NCBI RefSeq assembly: GCF_009720385.1
Contig: NZ_WARX01000014.1
Coordinates: 295,720-359,719 of the forward strand
From: Catellatospora vulcania
GTDB lineage: Bacteria; Actinomycetota; Actinomycetes; Mycobacteriales; Micromonosporaceae
Direction of reading: 5' to 3'
Length of the DNA stretch: 64,000 nucleotides
Every line of letters starts with the position of its first letter. Position 1 is the stretch's first letter. The notes under the pieces were generated by a model, which saw nothing but the letters and a program-made list of their open reading frames with translations, had not been told where the DNA came from and ran no database searches. Both the position numbers and the translations under genes were made by a program. Positions 45,864-53,513 of the stretch are shown in pieces.

Positions 45864-46778
45864 ATGGGACACGACCACGAGGGCCAGCGGGTGAGCCGCC
45901 GGTCGATCTTCGCGGGGATCAGCTCGATCGGGCTGGGCAGCCTGCTCGCCGCGTGCGGCGACGGCACGCCCGCCACGACGACCAGCGGGGAGGCGGTGTC
46001 GCCGGCCGCGACCACGTCGGCGGACCTGACCGGCCTGTTCGCGGACGCCAACACGTGCAAGCTGTCGCCGTCGACCACGCAGGGGCCGTACTACTTCGAC
46101 GCGGACAAGATCCGCAGTGACATCCGCGAGGACCGGGCGGGCACCCGGCTGCGGGTCGTGCTGAAGGTCCAGGACAGCGAGCAGTGCAAGCCGCTGTCCA
46201 ACGCGGTCGTGGAGATCTGGCACTGCGACGCGGCGGGCCTGTACTCCGGCGCGGAGTCGCTGTCCTCGGGCGGCGGGGGCCGGCCCGGTGGGGGCGGCAC
46301 CCCGCCCAGTGGGGCACCCGGCGGCGGCCCCGGTGGCACCGCGCCCAGCGGGATGCCTGGCGGCACCGCGCCCAGCGGCGCGCCCGGTGGCAACCCGCCT
46401 GGCGGCGGCGACGGCATGGCCGACCTGAAGCCGGTGGACGACAAGCGCTACCTGCGTGGCGCGCAGGTCACCAACGTCGACGGCATCGTCGACTTCACCA
46501 CGATCTGGCCCGGCTGGTATCGCGGCCGCACCGTGCACATCCACGCGATGGTGCACGCCGGCGACAACCGGGTGCTGACCACCCAGCTGATGTTCGACGA
46601 GGCGCTCAACACGAAGGTGTTCGCGGCGGCGCCGTACGCCTCGCGCACCGGGCGGGACACGTTCAACGACGGTGACGGCATCTTCCGGAACACCATGCTG
46701 ATGAAGGTCACCCAGGACGGCGACGGCTACCTCGCGGTGCTGGTGCTGGCCGCCGACTCGGACTCCGACGGCAGCTGA
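45864..46778 (+). CDS. Intradiol dioxygenase-like Tat lipoprotein with Gly/Pro-rich insertion
   Basis: 304 aa. The N-terminus VSRRSIFAGISSIGLGSLLAAC combines a Tat-type RR with a lipobox Cys, so an exported lipid-anchored protein is likely. The intradiol fold keeps the iron ligands Tyr127 (GLYSG), Tyr219 (GWYRGRT), His225 and His227 (HIH), preceded by QGPYYFD and VVEIWHCD. The collagen-like stretch of PSGAPGG-type units (about residues 134-190) splits the domain right after Tyr127. It may cleave catechols outside the cell; such exported members are known mainly by sequence. Convergent with the GNAT gene 4 bp away. Confidence 0.87.
   Translation: MGHDHEGQRVSRRSIFAGISSIGLGSLLAACGDGTPATTTSGEAVSPAATTSADLTGLFADANTCKLSPSTTQGPYYFDADKIRSDIREDRAGTRLRVVLKVQDSEQCKPLSNAVVEIWHCDAAGLYSGAESLSSGGGGRPGGGGTPPSGAPGGGPGGTAPSGMPGGTAPSGAPGGNPPGGGDGMADLKPVDDKRYLRGAQVTNVDGIVDFTTIWPGWYRGRTVHIHAMVHAGDNRVLTTQLMFDEALNTKVFAAAPYASRTGRDTFNDGDGIFRNTMLMKVTQDGDGYLAVLVLAADSDSDGS
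46263..46428 (+). repeat. Gly/Pro/Ser collagen-like coding repeat in the dioxygenase-like gene
   Basis: About 55 codons of GGxPSGxPGG-type units (TAPSGMPGG, TAPSGAPGG). They are inserted within an otherwise standard intradiol domain. Confidence 0.85.
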
Positions 46779-46782
46779 CCGG

Positions 46783-47307
46783 TCAGGGGATCGGGCGGGC
46801 GTACCGCACGACCGGCACGAGCGCCGGGCCGATCGGGGTGGTGCGGGTGACGCCGTCGGGAGCCCAGCCGCCCCGCTCGTAGAAGCGCCGCGCCCGGGTG
46901 TTGTCGCTGACGACGTACAGCAATGCCCGGTGGTGGCCCAGGGCGGCGAACTCGGCCAGGCAGGTGTGCATCAGCGCCAGCCCCGCGCCGGAGCCGATCG
47001 CGTCCGGGTGGACGTGGATGGCGTTCAGGACGCCGGTGCCCGCCGCGGCCTGTTCCTCGGGCCCGGCGGGGCCCAGGTAGCAGAAGCCGATCACCGCGCC
47101 GCCGCGTTCGGCGAGGTGCAGGCGGTGCGTGCCGGCCTCGACGGCCCACCGCCGCGCCCACTTGTCCTGCTGTTCGGTGACGGTGATCTCGGCGAGCTGC
47201 CGGGGGGTGAGCAGCTCCCGGTATGCCGACCGGCGGCTCAGCGCGTGCAGCTCGCCGATCGCGGCCACGTCCTCTGGCGTGCCGCCGCGGCGGATCGTCA
47301 GCGTCAT
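46783..47307 (-). CDS. GNAT family N-acetyltransferase
   Basis: 174 aa from an ATG at 47307, 7 nt behind a TAGCGT box. It is a single GNAT domain: LTIRRGGTPEDVAAIGELHA, GGAVIGFCYLGPAG, LNAIHVHPDAIGSGAGLALMH (acetyl-CoA loop) and VVSDNTRARRFYERGGWAPDG. The acceptor substrate is unknown. It converges with the dioxygenase-like gene with only 4 bp between stop codons. Confidence 0.9.
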   Translation of the reverse strand: MTLTIRRGGTPEDVAAIGELHALSRRSAYRELLTPRQLAEITVTEQQDKWARRWAVEAGTHRLHLAERGGAVIGFCYLGPAGPEEQAAAGTGVLNAIHVHPDAIGSGAGLALMHTCLAEFAALGHHRALLYVVSDNTRARRFYERGGWAPDGVTRTTPIGPALVPVVRYARPIP

Positions 47308-47314
47308 GCCCGGC

Positions 47315-47320
47315 ACGCTA
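47315..47320 (-). promoter_or_regulatory. -10 box of leaderless GNAT gene
   Basis: TAGCGT on the minus strand, 7 nt before the ATG at 47307. It excludes the in-frame ATG at 47316, which would overlap the box. Confidence 0.6.
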
Positions 47321-47381
47321 CCGCCCGACCAGGGCTTCGACCGGGGCCGGTGGCGTTGCCTTGATCACGTCGGTCACCCCG

Positions 47382-47690
47382 TCAGAGCGTGCGGACCTCG
47401 ATGACCGCGTCGACCGGGATCGGTCCGTAGACGTGCGGATACAGCTCGTCGGTTCCGGGCGGGCTCTCCAGGCGCACCGGCGAGTCCAGCCGGCTCTCGT
47501 CGATCACGAGCAGCCGCAGGTCGTCGAGGTCGGCGTAGATCCGCGCCCGGACCGCTTCGACCTGGGCGAGGTCCTGCCCGCCGTGGATGTAGCCCTCCTC
47601 GGCGAGGGTGACACCCCGGGTGGAGACGGTGTACTCACCCGCGTGCTGTGCGGCGGCCCAGTCCTCGGGTAGTGCGATGTGGTAGATCAC
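47382..47690 (-). CDS. DUF952 family protein
   Basis: 102 aa. DUF952 motifs: MIYHIALPEDWAAA, EEGYIHGGQDLAQVEAVRARIY, LLVIDESRLDSPVRLE, and ELYPHVYGPIPVDAV near the end. The fold is ADP-ribosyltransferase-like in shape, but no activity is established and no NAD-binding residues can be claimed here. The GTG at 47690 follows TAGGGT by 6 nt. It is monocistronic, and a GH3 glycosidase gene starts divergently. Confidence 0.92.
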   Translation of the reverse strand: MIYHIALPEDWAAAQHAGEYTVSTRGVTLAEEGYIHGGQDLAQVEAVRARIYADLDDLRLLVIDESRLDSPVRLESPPGTDELYPHVYGPIPVDAVIEVRTL

Positions 47691-47696
47691 CGCCCG

Positions 47697-47702
47697 ACCC
47701 TA
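47697..47702 (-). promoter_or_regulatory. -10 box of leaderless DUF952 gene
   Basis: TAGGGT on the minus strand, 6 nt before the GTG at 47690. Confidence 0.65.
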
Positions 47703-47763
47703 ACCCGCCGCACCGCCACCCGCGGCCCCTCGGCGCAGATTCCGGAAGTCGACGGCCCGACTA

Positions 47764-47862
47764 CGAAAGTTTCGGAACCTGGGACCGGCCTCCGAATGCG
47801 ACAGTGTACGTGACAAAGTGGCCGACAACCCTTGTCTGGAAGCAGGATCAGGGTGCTAGGGT
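47764..47862 (+). promoter_or_regulatory. GH3 gene control region: palindrome and promoter
   Basis: A perfect palindrome CGAAAGTTTCG (47764-47774) lies upstream of a TTGTCT (47832-47837) / TAGGGT (47857-47862) pair with a 19-nt spacer. A direct repeat taccggaa occurs around 47897-47915 in the leader. It resembles a sugar-responsive operator, but the regulator is not identified. Confidence 0.45.
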
Positions 47863-47947
47863 GCGATGGCTGATGCCTCAGTGGCGAGGCGCAAATACCG
47901 GAAACTACCGGAAGCGCAGTCATTCCGGGTGGAAGACAGGCAGGGCG

Positions 47948-50308
47948 ATGTCGACCCACAAGGACGCCGCCACCGCGGCCGTGACCGACCTGGCACCCGG
48001 CGATCAGCCCTGGCGGGACCCGGCGCTGCCGGTCGAGCGGCGGGTCGACGACCTGATCCGGCGGATGACCCCGACCGAGAAGATCGCCCAGCTCTACAGC
48101 GTGTGGCCCGGCGCGGGCTCCGACGGCGACGACGTGGCCCCCTACCAGCAGGACATGGTCGACGACGGGTTCGACTGGCAGACCCTGATCGCCACCGGGC
48201 TCGGGCAGCTGACCCGCCCGTTCGGCACCGCGCCGGTGACCCCCGCCGAGGGCATGGCCCGGCTGGCCGGGCTGCAGGAGGCGATCGTCGCATCCGGACG
48301 GTTCGGCATCCCGGCGCTGGTGCACGAGGAGTGCCTGACCGGGTTCACCACGCACGGCGCCACCATCTTCCCGACCGCGCTCGCCTGGGGCGCCGCCTTC
48401 GACCCCGATTTGGTCGAGCAGGTGGCCGCCGCGATCGGGCAGGGTATGCGCGCCGTCGGCGTGCACCAGGGACTCGCGCCGGTGCTCGACGTGTCCCGCG
48501 ACGCCCGGTGGGGGCGCACCGAGGAGACCATCGGCGAGGACCCGTACCTGGTCGCCACGGTCGGCACCGCGTACGTCCGGGGTCTGCAGTCGGCCGGGAT
48601 CGTGGCCACGCTCAAGCACTTCGCGGGCTACTCCGCCTCGCGGGCCGGGCGCAACTTCGGCCCCGTCGCGATGGGACCGCGCGAGCTGGCCGACGTGATG
48701 CTGCCGCCGTTCGAGATGGCGCTGCGCGACGGCGGAGCCCGCTCGGTCATGCACTCGTACGCCGAGATCGACGGCGTGCCCGCCGCCGCGGACCGCAGGC
48801 TGCTCACCGACCTGCTGCGCGGCGCCTGGGGCTTCGACGGCACCGTGGTCGCCGACTACTTCGGCATCACCTTCCTGCACTCGCTGCACGGCGTCGCGGG
48901 CGACCTCACCGCCGCCGCCGGGCTGGCCCTGGCCGCCGGTGTCGACGTCGAGCTGCCGATCGTGCGCTGCTACGGGCGGCCGCTGGCCGACGCCGTGCAG
49001 GACGGCACCGTCTCGATGACGCTGGTCGACCGGGCGGTGCGCCGCGTGCTGCGGCAGAAGTGCGAGCTCGGCCTGCTCGACCCGGGCTGGACGCCGTCAC
49101 GCGCTGACGCTGTCGACCTCGACCCGCCCGCGACCCGGGACCTGGCCCGGCAGCTCGCCGAGCAGTCGGTGACGCTGCTGGCCAACGACGGGGTGCTGCC
49201 GCTGCCGCCCGCAGCCTCGATCGCCGTGGTCGGCCCGCTGGCCGACGACGCCGACGGCATGTTGGGCTGCTACACCTTCCCGCGCCACGTCGGGCTGCAC
49301 CACCCGGGCCTGCCGCTCGGCGTGTCCATCCCCACGGTGCTCGACTCCCTGCGCGCCGAACTGCCCAAGGCGACGCTGACCCACGTCGCGGGCTGCGCCG
49401 TCGACGGCACGGACACCGCGGGCGTGGCGGTCGCCGTCGCGCTCGCCGAGCAGGCCGACGTCTGCGTCGTGGTGCTCGGCGACCGGGCCGGGCTGTTCGG
49501 CAAGGGCACCTCCGGCGAGGGCTGCGACGTCCCCGAGCTGCGGCTGCCCGGCGTGCAGGAACGGCTGCTGGGCGCGCTGCTGGACACCGGACGGCCGGTC
49601 GTCGCCGTGCTGCTGTCCGGCCGCCCGTACGCGCTGGGCGAGTGGGCGGACCGGCTGGCCGCCGTCGTCCAGGCGTTCTTCCCCGGCCAGGAGGGCGGCC
49701 CCGCGGTCGCCGGGGTGCTGGCCGGGCGGGTCAACCCGTCGGGGCGGCTGCCGGTCGGCGTGCCGCGGCACCCGGGCGGGCAGCCCGCGAGCTACCTCGC
49801 GCCGCCGCTCGGCCACGCCACCGAGGTCAGCACCGTCGACCCGACGCCGCTGTTCCCGTTCGGCCACGGGCTGTCGTACACGAGCTTCGACTGGGCCGTG
49901 TCCGCCGACGCCACCGCGCCGGTCTGCCCGACCGACGGGGCGGCGCGGGTGGCGCTGACCGTGCGCAACACCGGCGAGCGGGCCGGCGCCGAGGTCGTGC
50001 AGCTCTACCTGCATGACCCGGTCGCCCAGGTCACCCGGCCGGTGCAGCGGCTGATCGGGTACGCCCGGGTGGCGCTGGAGCCGGGCGCGGCGCGGCGGGT
50101 GGAGTTCACCGTGCCCGCCGACCTGGCCGCCTACACCGGGCGCGACGGGCGGCGCATCGTCGAGCCGGGCGACCTGGAGCTGCGGCTCGGCGCGTCCAGC
50201 GCCGACATCCGGCACACCGTGCGGGTCCGCCTGGAGGGCCCCGAGCGCGTCGTCGGCCACCTGCGCAAGATGACCTCCGAGGTGACCCTCGCCGACGTGG
50301 CGGTCTGA
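47948..50308 (+). CDS. Glycoside hydrolase family 3 protein (beta-glucosidase/beta-xylosidase type)
   Basis: 786 aa from an ATG with GGCAGGGC upstream. The N-terminal TIM-barrel holds DRRVDDLIRRMTPTEK-like opening residues, RWGRTEETIGEDPYL, LKHFAGYSASRAGRN and the nucleophile Asp in VVADYFGI. The C-terminal alpha/beta sandwich (SVTLLANDGVLPLP, VVVLGDRAGLFGKGTSGEG) and a fibronectin-III-like tail (VALTVRNTGERAGAEVVQLYLHD) complete the three-domain layout. No signal peptide is visible, so it is probably cytoplasmic and acts on imported oligosaccharides. No transporter genes are adjacent; the operator-like palindrome upstream suggests sugar control. Confidence 0.94.
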   Translation: MSTHKDAATAAVTDLAPGDQPWRDPALPVERRVDDLIRRMTPTEKIAQLYSVWPGAGSDGDDVAPYQQDMVDDGFDWQTLIATGLGQLTRPFGTAPVTPAEGMARLAGLQEAIVASGRFGIPALVHEECLTGFTTHGATIFPTALAWGAAFDPDLVEQVAAAIGQGMRAVGVHQGLAPVLDVSRDARWGRTEETIGEDPYLVATVGTAYVRGLQSAGIVATLKHFAGYSASRAGRNFGPVAMGPRELADVMLPPFEMALRDGGARSVMHSYAEIDGVPAAADRRLLTDLLRGAWGFDGTVVADYFGITFLHSLHGVAGDLTAAAGLALAAGVDVELPIVRCYGRPLADAVQDGTVSMTLVDRAVRRVLRQKCELGLLDPGWTPSRADAVDLDPPATRDLARQLAEQSVTLLANDGVLPLPPAASIAVVGPLADDADGMLGCYTFPRHVGLHHPGLPLGVSIPTVLDSLRAELPKATLTHVAGCAVDGTDTAGVAVAVALAEQADVCVVVLGDRAGLFGKGTSGEGCDVPELRLPGVQERLLGALLDTGRPVVAVLLSGRPYALGEWADRLAAVVQAFFPGQEGGPAVAGVLAGRVNPSGRLPVGVPRHPGGQPASYLAPPLGHATEVSTVDPTPLFPFGHGLSYTSFDWAVSADATAPVCPTDGAARVALTVRNTGERAGAEVVQLYLHDPVAQVTRPVQRLIGYARVALEPGAARRVEFTVPADLAAYTGRDGRRIVEPGDLELRLGASSADIRHTVRVRLEGPERVVGHLRKMTSEVTLADVAV

Positions 50309-50426
50309 ACGTCTTCACCGTCCACACACCACTCCGCCACCGTGCGTCTCCATCAGGTGGCGTCCGCCGGCCGCCGGTAGTACACCGGTCGGTGTGCACC
50401 ATCGGGCCACGCGGACGGGGACGGCC

Positions 50427-50900
50427 ATGGGCGGAACGGGAAGACGCAGGACGGCGCTGGTCCTCGCGCTGGTGCTGGCGGGAGGCTGCACGCTGGGCGA
50501 GATCTTCGCCAACTACAGCGACCCGGTCGAGCCGCGTCCGGCGGACATCGTCGGCACCTGGCGCGACGGTGACCGGGAGATCGTGTTCGGCGAGGACGGC
50601 GCGTTCACCGCCACCCGGCTGCCGTACGGCGCGCTGCACGAGGCGCACCGCGGCGGTTTCGCCCCCGACGAGCGCATCGACGGCGCGGGGACCTGGCAGA
50701 TCGCGGCTCCGGCCACCGCGCCCGACGGCCCGCAGACGGTCGTCCGGCTGACCTTCCGGCAACTCGGCGAGCAGGACGTGGAGACCTACCTCGAACTGAG
50801 CGCGCTCGACCAGGACGGAGTTACCTGCCTGGTCGTCATCTATGCCGGCGCGGTCGGCAACAGCTGGACCGCGTACGCCCGGTGCGAACGGGACTGCTGA
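50427..50900 (+). CDS. Small lipoprotein of unknown function
   Basis: 157 aa. A signal RRRTALVLALVLAGGC ends in a lipobox. The mature protein is beta-rich (DIVGTWRDGDREIVFGEDGAFTATRLP, GAGTWQIAAP, VVRLTFRQLG), reminiscent of lipocalin-like lipid-binding lipoproteins that begin with GTW, and ends in two Cys (YARCERDC). The family call is tentative. The ATG at 50427 has only GGGGAC upstream. Confidence 0.72.
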   Translation: MGGTGRRRTALVLALVLAGGCTLGEIFANYSDPVEPRPADIVGTWRDGDREIVFGEDGAFTATRLPYGALHEAHRGGFAPDERIDGAGTWQIAAPATAPDGPQTVVRLTFRQLGEQDVETYLELSALDQDGVTCLVVIYAGAVGNSWTAYARCERDC

Positions 50901-50995
50901 ACACGTGCCGAAATTCCGGTGCAACCGAGCGTCACCGGAGAACGTGTAGGGGGCAGTCCAGGACAGCCGTCCTGAACCGACACGGGGAGACACAC

Positions 50996-51625
50996 ATGTC
51001 GACGCACCTCTCGCGACCCGCCGGCGCACTCGCCGTCGCGGCCCTCTCGGCCGTCCTGCTCGGCGCCTGCGGCACCACCACACCCCCGGCGACGCCCCCG
51101 GCCGCCAGGTCCGCCGCGGCCACGCCTGCCGCGTCCGCGCCGGCCACCACCCCCGCGCCGGCCACGTCGCCGGCACCCTCGCCGCCCGCCGGCGCACTCG
51201 TGCTCGGGCCCACCGGATACGGCGCGCTGCGGCTCGGCATGACACCGGCCCAGGCCGCGGCCACCAAGCTGATCACACCGCTCGCCGGCCGGCAGGACGG
51301 CTGCTGGAGATACGCCCACCTGAAGGGATCGCCGGCCACGGGTGAGGACGACATCGCGGGCCGGTTGTTCTTCTCCGCGAAGCTCGGCCTGGCCGCCGTC
51401 TACGCCTACCCGGGCATCAAGACGCCCGAGGGGATCACCGTGGGCAGCACCCTCGCCGAACTGCGCCGGACGTACCCGTCCTGGGAGGCCGTCGGCGGCG
51501 AGGCCGAGGGCCGTGGATACGTCACGGTGCCGGGCAACGCCGAGGCCGTGTACCGGATCGAGACCGGCTCCGGAAAGGTCGTCCAGCTGTCGCTCCAACT
51601 GGCCGGCCAGGACTGCTACGAGTGA
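50996..51625 (+). CDS. Lipoprotein with Ala/Pro/Thr linker, unknown function
   Basis: 209 aa from an ATG with GGGGAG upstream. The signal ends in LLGACG. Residues about 27-65 are an Ala/Pro/Thr/Ser linker. A globular domain follows: LGPTGYGALRLGMTPAQAAATK, DGCWRYAHLKG, LAAVYAYPGIKTPEGITVGSTLAELRRTYPSW and QLAGQDCYE. The GYGALRLGMT and TPEGITVGSTLAEL phrases occur in a widespread actinobacterial secreted protein type without known role. Two Cys may pair. It ends at a perfect-looking hairpin. Confidence 0.8.
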   Translation: MSTHLSRPAGALAVAALSAVLLGACGTTTPPATPPAARSAAATPAASAPATTPAPATSPAPSPPAGALVLGPTGYGALRLGMTPAQAAATKLITPLAGRQDGCWRYAHLKGSPATGEDDIAGRLFFSAKLGLAAVYAYPGIKTPEGITVGSTLAELRRTYPSWEAVGGEAEGRGYVTVPGNAEAVYRIETGSGKVVQLSLQLAGQDCYE

Positions 51626-51627
51626 CT

Positions 51628-51667
51628 CGATATGCGGTGGCCGTCACGGGGCGGCCACCGCGTATCG
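51628..51667 (+). terminator. Terminator after the 50996 lipoprotein gene
   Basis: 16-bp arms (51628-51643 and 51652-51667, cgatatgcggtggccg with cggccaccgcgtatcg), one mismatch, 8-nt loop. Confidence 0.82.
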
Positions 51668-51670
51668 CCG

Positions 51671-51699
51671 TTGCCCCCGATCCGGGCGGCTGCTACGTT
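51671..51699 (+). promoter_or_regulatory. Promoter of the 51737 gene
   Basis: TTGCCC (51671-51676), a 17-nt spacer, TACGTT (51694-51699). GGGGAG precedes the ATG at 51737. Confidence 0.55.
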
Positions 51700-51736
51700 C
51701 TGGCGCGATCAACGACCAAGTCCTGGGGAGACCGTC

Positions 51737-52279
51737 ATGGTGCTGCACCGCGCCCGTCCGCCGTATCTCGGCCTGGCCTTTTTCCTGCTCGGTGGCCTCT
51801 TCCTCATCTGGGGCTCGATGAACGGCTGGGAGCTGCGGTTCCTGTTCATCCCGCTGGGCGCGGGCGCGCTGTTCGGCCTCGGACTGCTCTCGGCGCTCAT
51901 CCCGGTCGCCGTGCTGGTCTCCGCCTTCCGGCCCGCGCCGGTGACGCTCGACGGGGCCGGGCTGTCCCTGCGCACGGCGGGCATCAAGCGCACGCTGCCG
52001 TGGTCGGCGGTGGACGCGGTGATCCTGGAGCCGTACACCGAGGAGGTCGGGGGCCGCACCGAGGCCACCGCCCGGCTGGTCCTGGTGCCCGCCGCCGGTG
52101 TCGACCTGGGCGTGTCCACGGACTACCGCAACACCGTCGACGGGCGTCCGTCGGTGATCCTCGTGTCGCTCAAGTCGCTGCGCGCCACCAACGCCGAGGT
52201 GGCCGGGGCGCTCAACCACTATGCCGGCAGCAGGTTCGTCGACGGCGCGACCACCGGCCCGACCGGCGCCCCCGTCTGA
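51737..52279 (+). CDS. PH-domain-like membrane protein
   Basis: 180 aa. Two membrane spans at about 13-28 (LGLAFFLLGGLFLIW) and 39-65 (LFIPLGAGALFGLG, ALIPVAVLVSAF). A cytoplasmic beta-rich domain follows, with PVTLDGAGLSLRTAGIKRTLPWSAVDAVILEP, the usual form of bacterial PH-like (bPH) domains in which the TLPWSxV motif recurs. The ligand is unknown. It is monocistronic with its own promoter. Confidence 0.78.
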   Translation: MVLHRARPPYLGLAFFLLGGLFLIWGSMNGWELRFLFIPLGAGALFGLGLLSALIPVAVLVSAFRPAPVTLDGAGLSLRTAGIKRTLPWSAVDAVILEPYTEEVGGRTEATARLVLVPAAGVDLGVSTDYRNTVDGRPSVILVSLKSLRATNAEVAGALNHYAGSRFVDGATTGPTGAPV

Positions 52280-52371
52280 CGATCCGGGATCTCCCGCTGG
52301 CCGACCGGCGGTGCGAGACGGGCCGGTCGGCGGCAGGTGAGCCGGCGCGGAGCGCACTAGCCTCTGCTGCC

Positions 52372-52755
52372 ATGCGCCTGACGAAGATCGTTTCCAAGTT
52401 CTGCCTGCCCGCGGTCGCCGCGGCCGGACTGCTGTCCGGTTGCGGCGCTTCCCATGATGTCGACTACTACGCCGTAGGGGCGGGGGAGGGCGGCAAGGGT
52501 GCGGGCACGGTCACCTATGTCGACGGCTCCGGGGAGACCGTCACCGAGTCGGTGACGTTCCCGTGGCGCAAGACGGTCTCCGTGGACGAGGGCGTCAAGC
52601 TGACCCTGAAGGTGATGCCGGTGCCGAACACGGCGAAGGTCGGGCAGCTGACCATCCAGATCAAGGTCAGTTGCCAGATCTCGGTCGGCGGGGAGGTCAA
52701 GGACGCGGTGCAGGGCCACGAGCGGATGGCCGAGTGCGACACCGTGAGCCAGTAG
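52372..52755 (+). CDS. MmpS-like lipoprotein
   Basis: 127 aa from an ATG at 52372, 8 nt after TAGCCT (52358-52363). A signal KFCLPAVAAAGLLSGCG ends in a lipobox. The mature domain resembles MmpS proteins: AGTVTYVDGSGETVTESVTFPWRKTVSV, IQIKVSCQISVGGEVKDAVQGHE, AECDTVSQ. MmpS partners MmpL transporters in mycobacteria, but no MmpL gene is within the window, so it is an orphan. Two Cys are placed as in the family. Convergent with msrA across a hairpin. Confidence 0.8.
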   Translation: MRLTKIVSKFCLPAVAAAGLLSGCGASHDVDYYAVGAGEGGKGAGTVTYVDGSGETVTESVTFPWRKTVSVDEGVKLTLKVMPVPNTAKVGQLTIQIKVSCQISVGGEVKDAVQGHERMAECDTVSQ

Positions 52756-52772
52756 CGCCGGCGGTCGAGACG

Positions 52773-52810
52773 GCGCCGCCGCCGTGCCCGGAGGGACACG
52801 ACGGCGGCGC
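52773..52810. terminator. Bidirectional terminator between the MmpS-like gene and msrA
   Basis: 14-bp arms (52773-52786 and 52797-52810) with one mismatch and a 10-nt loop, followed by tt. Confidence 0.8.
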
Positions 52811-52826
52811 TTGATCGGGTCGGACC

Positions 52827-53483
52827 CTAGGCGTCGGACCGGGCGACGCCGATCGGGCAGCTCATGCCGTTCGGGCCGATGCCGCAGTACCCGTCGGGGT
52901 TCTTCGCCAGGTACTGCTGGTGGTAGTCCTCGGCGTAGTAGTAGTCCTTGAGCGTCGCGATCTCGGTGGTGATCTGGCCGTAGCCCTCGGCGGTCACCAC
53001 CGGCTGGAACGCGTCGCGCGAGGCTTCGGCCTCCTTGAGCTGTTCCGGCGTGGTGGCGTAGATCGCCGACCGGTACTGGGTGCCGACGTCGTTGCCCTGG
53101 CGCATGCCCTGGGTCGGGTCGTGGTTCTCCCAGAACACCCGCAGGATGTCGGCGTACGAGGTGACCTCGGGGTTGAAGACGATCTCCACGGCCTCGGTGT
53201 GCCCGGTGTAGCCGGAGCAGACCTCCTGGTAGGTCGGGTTCGGCGTGATGCCCCCGGCGTATCCGACCGAGGTCGAGTAGACGCCGTCCAGCTTCCAGAA
53301 GAGGCGCTCGGCGCCCCAGAAGCAGCCCATGGCCACGACCGCGACCTGCATACCGTCCGGCCAGGGGCCGGTCAGCGGGGTGCCGAGGACGTAGTGCTCG
53401 GCCGGCGCCTCGATCGGGGTGTCCCGGCCGGGCAGGGCCTCGCTGGCGTTGACGACGTCGAGCTTCTTGTGGCGAAGGAACAT
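52827..53483 (-). CDS. msrA: Peptide-methionine (S)-S-oxide reductase
   Basis: 218 aa. The nucleophile is Cys54 in [12 protein letters not shown]. Further family signatures: [59 protein letters not shown], and a resolving Cys region [16 protein letters not shown]. It reduces oxidised methionine in proteins. The ATG at 53483 has a GGAG site. It diverges from metB with only 30 bp between the two start codons, so their promoters must overlap. Confidence 0.95.
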   Translation of the reverse strand: MFLRHKKLDVVNASEALPGRDTPIEAPAEHYVLGTPLTGPWPDGMQVAVVAMGCFWGAERLFWKLDGVYSTSVGYAGGITPNPTYQEVCSGYTGHTEAVEIVFNPEVTSYADILRVFWENHDPTQGMRQGNDVGTQYRSAIYATTPEQLKEAEASRDAFQPVVTAEGYGQITTEIATLKDYYYAEDYHQQYLAKNPDGYCGIGPNGMSCPIGVARSDA

Positions 53484-53501
53484 GTCTCCAGTGTCCTCCT
53501 C

Positions 53502-53507
53502 TACGCT
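53502..53507 (+). promoter_or_regulatory. -10 box of leaderless metB
   Basis: TACGCT ends 6 nt before the ATG at 53514. It lies inside the 30-bp metB-msrA intergenic gap. Confidence 0.68.
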
Positions 53508-53513
53508 GGTGGA

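Noticed and set aside
47857..47880. A start codon at 47866 directly after TAGGGT as an alternative leaderless GH3 start
   Set aside because: It is out of frame with the GH3 gene and only 3 nt after the box; the ATG at 47948 begins the recognised protein.
53484..53513. SAM or cobalamin riboswitch before metB or msrA
   Set aside because: The gap is only 30 bp and metB appears leaderless, so there is no room.
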